NCBI RefSeq assembly: GCF_022129235.1
Contig: NZ_JADQAI010000007.1
Location: forward strand, 1 to 64,000
DNA from: Psychrobacter sp. Ps6
GTDB lineage: Bacteria > Pseudomonadota > Gammaproteobacteria > Pseudomonadales > Moraxellaceae
DNA: 64,000 nucleotides
Reading direction: 5' to 3'
Below the pieces are notes generated by a model. That model did not search any database, was not told the DNA's origin, and saw only the letters and a program-made list of their open reading frames with translations. Shown here piece after piece: positions 33,931 to 43,459 of this stretch. The position numbers and the translations under genes are program-made. Each line of letters starts with the position of its first letter. The stretch's first letter is position 1.

Positions 33931-35775
33931 TTACTCAACCGTCACTGATTTGGCAAGATTGCGTGGCTGATCGACATCAGTACCGCGCATCACGGCCACA
34001 TGATAAGAGAGCAGCTGTACTGGTACGCTGTAGACGATAGGGGCAAGTGTCTCGCAAACCGCTTTAACATATACCACATGCAGGCGATCTTCGGCAACGA
34101 TTTGGCTATCTTCACTAGCGAAGACAAACAGCTCGCCGTGACGGGCGTGTACTTCTTGCATGTTGGCTTTGAGCTTATCGAGCATGCTGTCTTTGGGTGC
34201 CAGCACTACGATTGGCATGTCCTTGTCAACAAGCGCTAGCGGGCCGTGCTTGAGCTCACCTGCGGCGTAGCCTTCAGCATGAATATAAGAGATTTCTTTG
34301 AGCTTCAATGCGCCTTCTAGGGCGATTGGGAACTGTAGACCGCGCCCTAAAAATAAGCAGCTTTTCTTATCCTCAAAGTGCTCTGCCATCGCTTTGATCG
34401 GAGCATCAAGGTGCAAGCTGGCATAGAGTTGACCGGGCAGCTTTTGTAGCTCGCTGAGTAAAGTACTTAGGTTTGCGCTGTCGATACGCTGCTGTACTGC
34501 GCCTGTTTTTAAGATCAATAGCATGAGTGCGACCAGCTGGGTGGTAAAGGCTTTGGTCGATGCCACACCAATTTCAGGACCTGCAAGGGTCGGCAAGAAT
34601 ATGTCTGTCTCGCGAACCAATGATGAGGTAGGCACGTTACATAGTGCTAGACTCACCAGTCCTGCTGGGTTTTGTTTTTTGATGTCACGCAGGGCTGATA
34701 AGGTATCGGCTGTTTCACCAGACTGAGAGATACAAATCACCAGCGAGTTGTCGAGTACCACAGGATTGCGATAGCGGAATTCGCTGGCAACCTCAACAGA
34801 GCAGGATAGGCGCATCAAGCTCTCAAACCAATATTTAGCAACCATCCCCGCATGATAACTAGTGCCACAGGCGATAATTTGTACGTGCTGTACGCCTGAT
34901 AATTGCGCTTCATTGCGTGCTAAAAAGTCATCGCGTAAGGTTGACGCTTGGCGATTATCAATCGCCATTTCAAGCGTACGAGCGACAGCATCTGGCTGCT
35001 CATAGATTTCCTTGAGCATATAGTGCTTAAACTCGCCTTTGTCAGCATTATTCTGCTTGGCATCGATTTCATGCACTTCGCGGCTAACTTCCTCGCCATC
35101 GACATAGACTTTAATACTGTCACGGGTCAATTTGGCAATATCGCCTTCTTCTAGGTACATAAAGCGGTTGGTGACGGGAAGTAATGCCAGCTGATCTGAG
35201 GCAATAAAGTTTTCACCAATACCGACACCGATGACCAAAGGCGAGCCTAAGCGTACTGTGACCAGCTCGTCTGGTGTGTCCACGTGAATGATGCCTAAAG
35301 CAAATGCACCATGTAGCTTAGGAATCACTGCGCGTACTGCTTCTAGCAAATCATTGGTTTGTTCATAAATGTCATGAATCAGATGCGCCACCACTTCGGT
35401 GTCGGTCTGTGAGGTGAACTCGTAGCCTTTTGCGATGAGCTCTTTTTTGAGTTCAGCATAGTTTTCGACGATGCCATTATGAACAACGGCAATCTTACCA
35501 GATACGTGCGGATGGGCATTGCGCTGTGCAGGCTCGCCATGCGTGGCCCAGCGAGTATGAGCGATACCAATATGCCCATCAAAAAAATCAGTGCTGGCTT
35601 CAACCGCATCGACCAAGGCTTGAACTTTGCCCACTTGACGCTCACGATGTAGCTCGCCATTATGGATGATGCTAAGACCCGCTGAGTCATAACCTCGGTA
35701 TTCTAGACGCTTAAGACCTTCAAGCAAGATATTCGCAATATTGCGTTCAGCAACTGCGCCAACGATTCCACACAT
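33931..35775 (-). CDS. glmS: Glutamine-fructose-6-phosphate aminotransferase (isomerising)
   Basis: GlmS makes glucosamine-6-phosphate, the entry step to peptidoglycan and LPS amino sugars. The 614 residues match the family. Cys2 (MCGIVG) is the glutaminase nucleophile of the class II amidotransferase domain. The two SIS sugar-isomerase domains follow, with IIACGTSYHAG near 305 and LGRGLQFPIALEGALKLKE (cited as LGRGLQFPIALEGA) near 475. It ends with the conserved PRNLAKSVTVE. The ribosome site AAGGAAAAGCC precedes ATG. glmU lies upstream on the same strand after 179 bases. A hairpin in that gap (AGCAGTAC / GTACTGCT, 35881-35909) has no T-run. Confidence 0.97.
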   Translation of the reverse strand: MCGIVGAVAERNIANILLEGLKRLEYRGYDSAGLSIIHNGELHRERQVGKVQALVDAVEASTDFFDGHIGIAHTRWATHGEPAQRNAHPHVSGKIAVVHNGIVENYAELKKELIAKGYEFTSQTDTEVVAHLIHDIYEQTNDLLEAVRAVIPKLHGAFALGIIHVDTPDELVTVRLGSPLVIGVGIGENFIASDQLALLPVTNRFMYLEEGDIAKLTRDSIKVYVDGEEVSREVHEIDAKQNNADKGEFKHYMLKEIYEQPDAVARTLEMAIDNRQASTLRDDFLARNEAQLSGVQHVQIIACGTSYHAGMVAKYWFESLMRLSCSVEVASEFRYRNPVVLDNSLVICISQSGETADTLSALRDIKKQNPAGLVSLALCNVPTSSLVRETDIFLPTLAGPEIGVASTKAFTTQLVALMLLILKTGAVQQRIDSANLSTLLSELQKLPGQLYASLHLDAPIKAMAEHFEDKKSCLFLGRGLQFPIALEGALKLKEISYIHAEGYAAGELKHGPLALVDKDMPIVVLAPKDSMLDKLKANMQEVHARHGELFVFASEDSQIVAEDRLHVVYVKAVCETLAPIVYSVPVQLLSYHVAVMRGTDVDQPRNLAKSVTVE

Positions 35776-35954
35776 GGCTTTTCCTTAAATTTGTTTTTTA
35801 ATAATTCAATATATGATGGTACAAGACTAGTAAATTTCGTTAGCTACCAAGGCTCAGTTATTAGCTCAAAAGTATGATGAAGCAGTACTACCACGATTGC
35901 CGTACTGCTTAGGTTTACTCAAGAATGACGGCGATTGATCAAACTTTCGATAAA

Positions 35955-37334
35955 TCAGTTATTTTTAGTCGGTCGTTGAAAGTCATTTTTTTGTACCTGA
36001 CGAGCTCGGCCAAACGCTAAAGCACTACTATCAACGTCTTTGGTAATGACAGAACCTGCAGCGATGGTAGCCGTATCTCCGATGGTTACTGGCGCGACTA
36101 GGCTCGCATTAGAACCAATAAAGGCATTGTCTCCAATGATAGTCTGCGACTTGTTGACACCATCGTAATTACAAGTAATGGCACCTGCACCGACATTGAC
36201 GCCTGTGCCGATAGTTGCATCACCAACATAGCTTAAGTGATTTACTTTACTGCCTTGACCGATTGTTGATTTTTTAATTTCAACAAAGTTACCGACTTTG
36301 CTGTTGTCAGACAATACCGTATCAGGACGCAGGTGTGCAAAAGGTCCTATGTCAACACCAGCTCCGATGTCAGCGCGATCAATCACACAGTAAGGCTTAA
36401 TATAACAAGCATTGCCTATCTGGGCATTTTTGATGACGCAGCCCGCCTCAATATAGACATTGTCGCCTAAAGTGCAGTCGCCTTCAAAGACCACGTTGAC
36501 GTCAATAAATACATCTTGTCCGGCAATCAACGACCCGCGAATGTCCACGCGCGTGGGATCGGCAAATTGAACGCCCGCTTCTTGTAAGTCGGCGACTATT
36601 TTGCGTTGCCACGTGCGCTCTAGGCTTGCGAGTTGTTGGCGGTTATTAACCCCTTCAATCTCAAACGTATGCTCAGGCTCAATCGCCGCAATCGTAATAC
36701 CATCAGCGACGGCCATTTTGACGATGTCAGTGAGGTAATATTCTTGTTGCGCATTATTGTTAGAGAGCTCTGGCAAATACTTATGCAGTAGGGCGTTGTC
36801 TACGCAGTAGATACCACTGTTGATTTCTCTAATGTTTTGCTCGTCAGCATTAGCATCTTTTTGCTCAACGATGGCTTCAATGTTACCGTTTTGGTCACGT
36901 TTGATACGACCCAATCCGAACGGATTATCGACAGTCAACGTCAGCATAGACATACCATCAGTATTGGCAGCTTTTAAAGCAGCTAATGTCTGGCAGCTGA
37001 CCAATGGCACATCACCATACAGAATGAGACTTTGCCCTGATTTCGGCAAATCAGACAGTGTCACTTTGACCGCATGCCCCGTTCCTAACTGCTCAGTTTG
37101 AGCAACCCAAGTAAACGACGACTGCGTATATTGGTTGGTAATCTCTGACTTTACCTGATCACCGCCAAAACCATGAACAATGATGGTTTCATCGACAGTG
37201 AGCTGATGACAGGTATCTAATACATGGGCCAATAATGACTTACCAGCTAGGGTCTGCAAAACCTTTGGCTTTGCCGACTGCATACGTGTGCCTTTACCGG
37301 CCGCTAAAATAATTACAGAAAGAGGAGATGTCAT
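35955..37334 (-). CDS. glmU: Bifunctional N-acetylglucosamine-1-phosphate uridyltransferase / glucosamine-1-phosphate acetyltransferase
   Basis: GlmU makes UDP-GlcNAc in two steps. The 459 residues match the family. The N-terminal uridyltransferase domain begins VIILAAGKGTRM, with GDVPLV near 105. The C-terminal left-handed beta-helix carries hexapeptide repeats (from about 250, e.g. IGPFAHLRPDTVLSDNSKVG), the acetyltransferase His in NHLSYVGDA and the acetyl-CoA stretch NYDGVNKSQTIIGDNAFIGS (cited in full length of 20). It pairs with glmS downstream, so amino-sugar synthesis genes sit together. It is not overlapped with any atpEFHA genes, unlike in E. coli. Confidence 0.97.
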   Translation of the reverse strand: MTSPLSVIILAAGKGTRMQSAKPKVLQTLAGKSLLAHVLDTCHQLTVDETIIVHGFGGDQVKSEITNQYTQSSFTWVAQTEQLGTGHAVKVTLSDLPKSGQSLILYGDVPLVSCQTLAALKAANTDGMSMLTLTVDNPFGLGRIKRDQNGNIEAIVEQKDANADEQNIREINSGIYCVDNALLHKYLPELSNNNAQQEYYLTDIVKMAVADGITIAAIEPEHTFEIEGVNNRQQLASLERTWQRKIVADLQEAGVQFADPTRVDIRGSLIAGQDVFIDVNVVFEGDCTLGDNVYIEAGCVIKNAQIGNACYIKPYCVIDRADIGAGVDIGPFAHLRPDTVLSDNSKVGNFVEIKKSTIGQGSKVNHLSYVGDATIGTGVNVGAGAITCNYDGVNKSQTIIGDNAFIGSNASLVAPVTIGDTATIAAGSVITKDVDSSALAFGRARQVQKNDFQRPTKNN

Positions 37335-37501
37335 AATAAGCCTACAAATGTAACAAAATATAATGTTGAATTATAGCGTAAAAACTTGCACATAAAAAAT
37401 TATGACGTGCAGGCTTTGTAACTCGAATACCCAAAACTTACGCAAGCAAAATCAAATGAGCAAGAAGGCTAAACCGAAGTAATTATTTCCGCGAAACAAT
37501 A

Positions 37502-38107
37502 TTAAACAGACATAAACATCATCACAATGATGTAAATAATCAGCCAAATCACGGCTGCCATAATCCCTGCAATAATGTCATCCAACATTACCCCAAGACC
37601 GCCCGCAACCTTTTTGTCTGCCCAGCCAATCGGTGGTGGCTTTAAAATATCAAATACGCGAAATAGGATAAAAGCAGTCGGTAGCCAGCCCCAAAACATC
37701 GGTAGCATCATTATCGATAAAGTATTTTCAGACGTAGGAAATACGTAGGATAATATATAAGATAACGGCAATAAGGTGATCCACATACCAGCCCATTCAT
37801 CCCACACAATATGCGGATCATCGTGTACCTGCATCAACTCAGACGTACGCCCGCAAATCCAAACACCAACCAAACACGACAAAATCGTCAAGATTAAAAA
37901 AGGAACAAAACCCAAGCTCATGAGTGGCACACCCACAATCAGACCACCAACCGTGCCCCACGTACCGGGCGCGCGTCGAGGTAGGCCGCTGCCCAAACCT
38001 AGTCCGAGCCAATAAACCATGCGGTCAAGCATACTGGCACCGATTGGTAGAGGTGGGCAGTCATTTGCTTGTCGGATATCAGGCTTAGATAGGTGTTGAT
38101 CAGTCAT
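37502..38107 (-). CDS. pgpA: Phosphatidylglycerophosphatase A
   Basis: PgpA removes phosphate from phosphatidylglycerol-phosphate in the inner membrane. The 201 residues include the family's N-terminal GLGSGLPRRAPGTWGT (about 37-52) and the conserved Asp-Glu-Trp (VWDEWAGMW, about 99-107). Four membrane helices and the late motif Lys-Lys-(V/I)-Gly-Gly-Leu-Gly-Val-Met-Leu-Asp-Asp (VAGGLGVMLDDIIAG) follow. It has an N-terminal extension of about 25 residues. It starts three bases after the thiL stop and so ends the ribH-nusB-thiL-pgpA run. Confidence 0.93.
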   Translation of the reverse strand: MTDQHLSKPDIRQANDCPPLPIGASMLDRMVYWLGLGLGSGLPRRAPGTWGTVGGLIVGVPLMSLGFVPFLILTILSCLVGVWICGRTSELMQVHDDPHIVWDEWAGMWITLLPLSYILSYVFPTSENTLSIMMLPMFWGWLPTAFILFRVFDILKPPPIGWADKKVAGGLGVMLDDIIAGIMAAVIWLIIYIIVMMFMSV

Positions 38108-38110
38108 GGA

Positions 38111-39142
38111 TTAGCCTGTGAAATGTTGATAACCGGTGAGATTGGGCCACGTAGAGAAGGGGGCAGATTGGGTCGGCGTGACTGGCTGATTTTGATAAAA
38201 CAGTTCAAGACGTGAGCGATGAGGCGATTTGGCATCTGTCGCAATAGAATCTGCGAGCGCAACGACTTCTCCAATACAAGTGATAGGCATATTGGTAACA
38301 GGTGGTTCAATATGTGCAGGCAAGGTAAACGCCAATTCGTAGTCATCGCCGCCCGCTAATTGACATAACAAACGCTCAGATAACTCTACTGTGGCCAGTG
38401 ACTCGCTACTCGGTAATTGATCTAAATAAATACGCATACTGACTGAGCTTTGCTGACAGATATGACCAAGGTCTTGATAAAGACCGTCAGAGATATCGAT
38501 CATCGATGTGGCACCAGTTTTTGCTAATGCTGCACCTAGCGCAATACGCGGCGTCGGCATGTGCAAGCGATGCGCCAACTCTATGCCTTGTGCGCTGTCA
38601 GGATGCTGTAAGGCGAAAGCTGCATCACCAAGGGTGCCTGAGACATAGACCTTATCACCAACTTGTGCCCCTGAGCGATAAACAGCTGGTGTACCTGCGG
38701 CAAGCAACCCTTGAGCACTGACACTCAGCACTAGGCGCTCGCTGCGCGTCGTGTCACCACCAATCAGCGTCACGCCAAACAGCTGGCAAGCATGGAATAG
38801 GCCTTTGGCAAATGTCGTGAGCCATTCATGATTTGCTAGACGCTCAGGCAATGCCAACGCTAGCAAAATACTATGCGGCGTCGCGCCCATCGCTGCAATG
38901 TCTGAGACATTAACCGCGACAGCTTTATAGCCAATTTCAAACGCAAGTTTATGCACTTGTGCAAAGTCAGCATGAAAGTGACGGCCCTGAACCAAGGTAT
39001 CGATACAGCTAACCAAGCGTGATCCTGCTGGCAATGCCATCACAGCCGCGTCATCACCGATACCTTTTTCGATACCCGTTAATGGCGCATGTTTGGCCTG
39101 CATCTGTGAGAATATACGCTCAATCAGCTCAAACTCGTTCAT
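38111..39142 (-). CDS. thiL: Thiamine-monophosphate kinase
   Basis: ThiL phosphorylates thiamine monophosphate to the active cofactor. The 343 residues show the family pattern: N-terminal GIGDDAAVM (about 27-35), then DTLVQGRHF, then VNVSDIAAMGA, GGDTTRS, and IDISDGLYQDLGHI near 220. The late LAGGDDYELAFT closes the active site. It lies eight bases after nusB and three before pgpA, the order common in gammaproteobacteria. The C-terminal 25 residues (after FYQNQPVTPTQ) are extra. Confidence 0.95.
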   Translation of the reverse strand: MNEFELIERIFSQMQAKHAPLTGIEKGIGDDAAVMALPAGSRLVSCIDTLVQGRHFHADFAQVHKLAFEIGYKAVAVNVSDIAAMGATPHSILLALALPERLANHEWLTTFAKGLFHACQLFGVTLIGGDTTRSERLVLSVSAQGLLAAGTPAVYRSGAQVGDKVYVSGTLGDAAFALQHPDSAQGIELAHRLHMPTPRIALGAALAKTGATSMIDISDGLYQDLGHICQQSSVSMRIYLDQLPSSESLATVELSERLLCQLAGGDDYELAFTLPAHIEPPVTNMPITCIGEVVALADSIATDAKSPHRSRLELFYQNQPVTPTQSAPFSTWPNLTGYQHFTG

Positions 39143-39150
39143 GGCTAGTC

Positions 39151-40002
39151 TTAGTCTTTAGTATCGTTAGCGTTTTTCTTGCTCGCCTTAAAGTCACTGA
39201 TATTTGCACTTGCTTTACTGGCACTACTGCGTTTCACATTGGCTTTGTTGGCGCTGATACGCGGCTTGTTTGATGCAGTCGGTGCATTATCGATCGTGCT
39301 TTCTGTTTCAGTAGCCGTTTCGATATTATCAGCTACGGTTACTTCAGCCGAATTCGCTTCAGATTGTTTAGCCGCCGCTTTTTGTGACGTACGTAGATTG
39401 GCATTGGTATCTGCTTGTACCTCTAAAGCACGCAACTCACCGGCCATTTTATCCAGTACCGCATTGATCAATTTATGAGCGTCAGTCGCGCCAAAGTGAT
39501 TATTTAGCTTCATTGCTTCATCAAGCACAACCTTGTAAGGAATCTCCATACGGTTTTGTAGCTCGTACGCACCAATGAGCAAAATAGCATGTTCAACCGT
39601 ATCTAATTTGTCAACCTCACGATCGAGATGCTGACTGATAAGCGCATCTAACGCTTCAATTTGCTCTGGGATATCGCGCATCATTTCGTGATAATAGCCG
39701 ATATGGACGGTGTGCATAGCGTTGGTTGCGCGCGTGCGTGCCGCGATATCATGCGGTGCATTGTCTTTCCAGCCAAGCTTGCCATCTACATCAAAGCGGC
39801 GGTCGGTGACGAGCCACTCGTATAGACCTTGCATGGCAAAGCGGCGCGCCTTACGGATAGCAGTGTGACTGGTCTTATAAGAAGACTCACTCATATCGAA
39901 GGTTTGATCACCTGCACTACTGCTCGCTATACGGGTAGCTTCAGCTTGGTTGGCTTGTGCGGTTTTCGCAGCGCTGATAGCGCGCTTGAGTTGGTCAGTC
40001 AT
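39151..40002 (-). CDS. nusB: Transcription antitermination factor NusB, extended
   Basis: NusB binds boxA RNA together with S10 and supports rRNA antitermination. The core is at about residues 48-190 ([42 protein letters not shown] as parts: [18 protein letters not shown], and [20 protein letters not shown]). The protein is 283 residues, about twice the E. coli length of 139. The N-terminal 45 residues and the C-terminal 90 residues are low-complexity, Ala/Ser/Thr/Asn and Lys rich, and probably disordered. Such tails occur in this family group (inference). It is flanked by ribH upstream (216-base gap with a hairpin) and thiL downstream (eight bases). Confidence 0.93.
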   Translation of the reverse strand: MTDQLKRAISAAKTAQANQAEATRIASSSAGDQTFDMSESSYKTSHTAIRKARRFAMQGLYEWLVTDRRFDVDGKLGWKDNAPHDIAARTRATNAMHTVHIGYYHEMMRDIPEQIEALDALISQHLDREVDKLDTVEHAILLIGAYELQNRMEIPYKVVLDEAMKLNNHFGATDAHKLINAVLDKMAGELRALEVQADTNANLRTSQKAAAKQSEANSAEVTVADNIETATETESTIDNAPTASNKPRISANKANVKRSSASKASANISDFKASKKNANDTKD

Positions 40003-40160
40003 AGGGGGTCTGTACCTAAATTTTTGAGATGATACCTAGTCAAAATATGAATCAGCAAAGTAGCTTTTTAGCTTTGTTTATTCAAAATTTTAAAGGGTAT
40101 AGAAATACGGCGAAAATTCAAAAAATAGCCAGTGTGTTGATAGCTGGCGTCAAGCTATAA

Positions 40161-40188
40161 GGTGCTGTTATTACTAAATAGCAGCACC
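40161..40188. terminator. Hairpin between ribH and nusB
   Basis: A 12-bp stem (GGTGCTGTTATT / AATAGCAGCACC, one wobble) with loop ACTA lies 30 bases beyond the ribH stop. No T-run follows on the minus strand, so it may be a partial terminator or an RNA-processing or stability element separating ribH from nusB. Confidence 0.4.
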
Positions 40189-40218
40189 AGTTGAAACAGT
40201 AAGGTCTAGCTTCGAAGC

Positions 40219-40740
40219 TTAAGCTTCATCGATATCGTCGTCGATGTCTAGCTGTGACAAAACAGCAATCATCTCTAATACGACCATCGCAGCTTCAGAG
40301 CCTTTATTACCTGCTTTTGTACCAGAGCGCTCAATGGCTTGCTCGATGCTGTCAGTAGTGATGATACCGTTGGCAACAGGGATATTATAATCCATTGCCA
40401 CAGCACTCAAACCTTTGGCCGACTCGCTGGCTACAATATCAAAGTGCGGCGTGCTGCCACGGATGATTGCACCCAATGCCACAATCGCGTCAAAACGGTC
40501 AGACTCCGCAGCGCGCTGGGCGACAAGTGGTAGCTCAAATGCACCAGGCACACGAATAACAGTAATGTTGCTACCCAACACGCCATGACGGAGTAGGGCG
40601 TCAATCGCGCCATCAACCAATGACTCGACGACAAAACCGTTAAAGCGACCAACAACGATACCAATGCGAGCATCAGCGTTTTGATGCAAGTTACCATCGA
40701 TATGGGTCACGTCGTTGCGCTGCTGTTGTAAGTTTGACAT
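40219..40740 (-). CDS. ribH: 6,7-dimethyl-8-ribityllumazine synthase
   Basis: RibH condenses the ribityl-uracil with dihydroxybutanone phosphate to give lumazine, the riboflavin precursor. The 173 residues contain the family signatures [20 protein letters not shown] (20), the VPGAFELPL loop, [19 protein letters not shown] (19) with the catalytic His, and [23 protein letters not shown] (as parts). A short acidic tail ([10 protein letters not shown]) ends the protein. It starts the ribH-nusB-thiL-pgpA run. No FMN riboswitch was recognised in the upstream spacer. Confidence 0.96.
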   Translation of the reverse strand: MSNLQQQRNDVTHIDGNLHQNADARIGIVVGRFNGFVVESLVDGAIDALLRHGVLGSNITVIRVPGAFELPLVAQRAAESDRFDAIVALGAIIRGSTPHFDIVASESAKGLSAVAMDYNIPVANGIITTDSIEQAIERSGTKAGNKGSEAAMVVLEMIAVLSQLDIDDDIDEA

Positions 40741-40925
40741 AAAAAATCCTTTGCTTAATAAGCGTTCAATTGAAATATAGGCGTCAATAAATAGCTAAAT
40801 AGTCTGATGTGTTCAATCGACTTGGCCACCTATTATTTTGGCGTTTCCCGAGTTAATTGAACGAAAATAAATGGTTAGCGCTATGATAGCATTTTTTTGG
40901 GTTTTATTTGTATATTACGAGCGTA

Positions 40926-41708
40926 CTAAAGACGCATCTGTATCCCTTGCGCTGCCATATATTCTTTGGCCTCTTGTACCGTGTACTCACCGAAGTGAAA
41001 AATACTAGCAGCAAGTACGGCGTCGACGCCGCCTTCTAGTACGCCTTCTGCCAAATGTTGTAGGTTGCCAACGCCGCCTGAGGCAATCACGGGTACATTG
41101 ACGCGGCTCGTAATTTGCTGCATCAGCGCCAAATCGTAGCCTTTTTTGGTGCCATCACCATCCATCGAGGTGACCAGTAATTCACCAGCGCCCAGTTCAG
41201 CCATTTTACTCGCCCAAGCAACGGCATCGATACCCGTTGGCTTACGGCCACCGTGAGTGAAAATCTCCCAACGTGGCACGACAATGCCATCGACGTTGAT
41301 GTCAGCGACACGTTTGGCATCGATGGCAACGACGATACACTGGTTGCCAAATTTTTGCGCGGCTTCACCAACGAACTCTGGCGTAAATACCGCTGCTGAG
41401 TTAATCGCCACTTTATCCGCACCCGCATTGAGCAAATTACGGATGTCAGCGATTTTGCGCACACCGCCACCGACAGTCAGCGGAACAAATACCGTTTCTG
41501 CCATGCGCTCAACGGTATGATACGTGGTATCACGCTCGTCATTAGTCGCAGTAATATCCAAAAAAGTAATCTCATCAGCGCCTTGTTCATTGTAGCGGCG
41601 GGCGACTTCAACAGGATCGCCTGCGTCTTTGATATCGACAAACTGTACGCCTTTGACCACGCGGCCATTGTCAACGTCCAAGCAAGGAATGATACGCTTT
41701 GCTAACAT
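40926..41708 (-). CDS. hisF: Imidazole glycerol phosphate synthase subunit HisF
   Basis: HisF is the cyclase that uses ammonia from HisH to make imidazole glycerol phosphate and AICAR. It is a 260-residue TIM barrel. It begins [20 protein letters not shown] and has catalytic Asp residues in CLDV (about 11) and at [11 protein letters not shown] (about 130), plus phosphate loops at VGGGVR and ASGGVGN. The ATG at 41708 has AAGG 11 bases upstream; a GTG four codons earlier overlaps that site. It stands alone here; hisH and hisA are not in the window. It is divergent from thrB. Confidence 0.96.
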   Translation of the reverse strand: MLAKRIIPCLDVDNGRVVKGVQFVDIKDAGDPVEVARRYNEQGADEITFLDITATNDERDTTYHTVERMAETVFVPLTVGGGVRKIADIRNLLNAGADKVAINSAAVFTPEFVGEAAQKFGNQCIVVAIDAKRVADINVDGIVVPRWEIFTHGGRKPTGIDAVAWASKMAELGAGELLVTSMDGDGTKKGYDLALMQQITSRVNVPVIASGGVGNLQHLAEGVLEGGVDAVLAASIFHFGEYTVQEAKEYMAAQGIQMRL

Positions 41709-41893
41709 AGGGTCTTTCACCTTATAATCAATTCATAGGCGCTAGTCTAGCAAAATCACTGCTATTTCAGGCAGGTTTTCGCAAGATTATTACGCTTTTT
41801 ACCATCGTTTTATCATGCGCGGTACAATTGCTGTCATTACCGCAGAAATTTATCCTATTTAACTTCTTATCCAATTGCTATAAGTGAGATGTC

Positions 41894-43057
41894 ATGTCCG
41901 TCTATACCCAGTTAACCGATGATCAGTTTGCCGCCTTCTGCCAAAGCTTTGGCGTGTCGTTTGCCCGCGCGATTCCGATCACTCAGGGTATTAAAAACTC
42001 AAACTGGTTTATTCAAACGACTGACGATGTAGATGGTACATATTCTTACGTGTTCACTTTGTTTGAAGAGCGTCCGCCCGCTGATATCGAAAAAATGGCC
42101 GTTATCCTCAATCAGTTAAATGGTAAGTTACCAGTCGCCGCACCGTTAGCTGTTATTAAATCAAATAGTGCTCAGGCGGATGGCGAGGATAAACGCTATG
42201 TCATCCATTATGAAAACAAAGCGATTACGCTAGTGCCATGCCTAGCAGGCTCACATCCCGAGCAAACCACGCAAGCGATGTGTCATGATATTGGTGCGGC
42301 ATTAGCAATGCTGCATGAAACGTTACAAGCACTACAACCAAGCGAGCAGTACGGCGTGCCTTTGTACCCATGGAGCGAGGTGCGCGACCGTGAAATGCAG
42401 TTCATGCCAGGTGACGAAGCCAAGCTGATGAGCGATATCTGGCGCGCTTATTCAGAATTACCACTGGCAACTTTGCCAAAAGGTCTGTGCCATTTAGATA
42501 TGTTTGCCGACAATACCTTATGGAATCTACAAAAAGGCGAAGCGCGTCTGACAGGCCTGTTGGACTTTACCGAAGTCAGTGTCGAGCATTACGTAATGGA
42601 TATAGCCATTACTATCAATGATTTTTGTACCACGTGGGGCGTTGCAGAGCAAGGCGAATCCGTTAACTTTGACCGCAGTAAAATGGCAGCGTTTTTACAA
42701 GGTTATGAATCGACCCGCCCGCTAAATAACGATGAAAAACGTGCACTACCTGTTATGCTGGCAAAAGCTGCGGTGATTTTCTGGTTGTTACGTCTAAATG
42801 TGATTCACTACAACCGTACCGAAGGTCGTACGGGTGATAACATCATGGTCAAAAACCCTGACTTGATGAAACGTCTGGCCGCTTACCATTGGGCGCATGT
42901 TGAAAAGTCGCAAAATACCGTATTTGTACTATTATGCAAAACAGACAATCAAATAGTCGGTGTGTTTAGCAGTATTACCCAAGCTGAGCAAGCACAAGAA
43001 AAATTAAATAGTAGTGAGTTTGCAATCAAAGAATATACGCTCGATCAATTATCGTAA
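41894..43057 (+). CDS. thrB: Homoserine kinase (ThrB, APH-fold type), with C-terminal extension
   Basis: This enzyme phosphorylates homoserine for threonine synthesis. It is the aminoglycoside-phosphotransferase-fold type found in pseudomonads and relatives, not the GHMP type of E. coli. Features are GIKNSNWFI (about 33-41), the catalytic loop CHLDMFADNTLW at about 197-208 (His-x-Asp-x4-Asn) and the metal-binding Asp in GLLDFTE (about 221). The core ends near residue 320. A further ~65 residues (from SQNTVFVLLCKTDNQIVGVF) form a separate small domain that I do not recognise. It starts at ATG with GTGAGATGTC before it. Confidence 0.9.
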   Translation: MSVYTQLTDDQFAAFCQSFGVSFARAIPITQGIKNSNWFIQTTDDVDGTYSYVFTLFEERPPADIEKMAVILNQLNGKLPVAAPLAVIKSNSAQADGEDKRYVIHYENKAITLVPCLAGSHPEQTTQAMCHDIGAALAMLHETLQALQPSEQYGVPLYPWSEVRDREMQFMPGDEAKLMSDIWRAYSELPLATLPKGLCHLDMFADNTLWNLQKGEARLTGLLDFTEVSVEHYVMDIAITINDFCTTWGVAEQGESVNFDRSKMAAFLQGYESTRPLNNDEKRALPVMLAKAAVIFWLLRLNVIHYNRTEGRTGDNIMVKNPDLMKRLAAYHWAHVEKSQNTVFVLLCKTDNQIVGVFSSITQAEQAQEKLNSSEFAIKEYTLDQLS

Positions 43058-43129
43058 GCGTTGCTTATTCATTTATTCTAGTACCAATGCTAGTACTAAT
43101 TTTAGTACCGAAACCTTAGAGGCGACCCC

Positions 43130-43459
43130 ATGACCGATCAAGTTGATAACTGGCACAAACTGGCGCGCTTTGATACCAATATGCAAGGCGAGCTGCATGC
43201 CAATCTGCTACGTAATAACGGTATCACCGTGTCCTTGCAACCGCTCAGTGCGATCCCTGGTATGAACTCTGGTATCGTTCTCTGGGTAGAGGACACCGAC
43301 TTGGCAGAAGCTCAGCGCATTTTGGATACCATCCCAACTGATGGCGCCGCTTTGCTTGATGAGATGAGTGATGCTGACTTTGATGCGCTATCTGCCACTC
43401 AAAGCAATGCTACTCAAGGCAACTCAATAATAGACGACAATAACGGCGGTACTTTATAA
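43130..43459 (+). CDS. DUF2007 domain protein
   Basis: This is a 109-residue cytoplasmic protein. The N-terminal 65 residues fit DUF2007, a small alpha/beta domain related to PII-like or ACT-like folds: KLARFDTNMQGELHANLLRN, then a strand (ITVSLQP), then GIVLWVEDTDLAEAQRIL. The C-terminal 40 residues are acidic and Asn/Gln-rich, probably disordered. The gene's stop codon directly abuts the next gene's ATG, so the two are translationally linked. Function unknown; a sensing or partner role for the amidotransferase is possible but not shown. Confidence 0.75.
   Translation: MTDQVDNWHKLARFDTNMQGELHANLLRNNGITVSLQPLSAIPGMNSGIVLWVEDTDLAEAQRILDTIPTDGAALLDEMSDADFDALSATQSNATQGNSIIDDNNGGTL

Noticed and set aside
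40741-40925. Possible FMN riboswitch upstream of ribH
   Set aside because: None of the conserved FMN-element segments is recognisable in the spacer on the minus strand.
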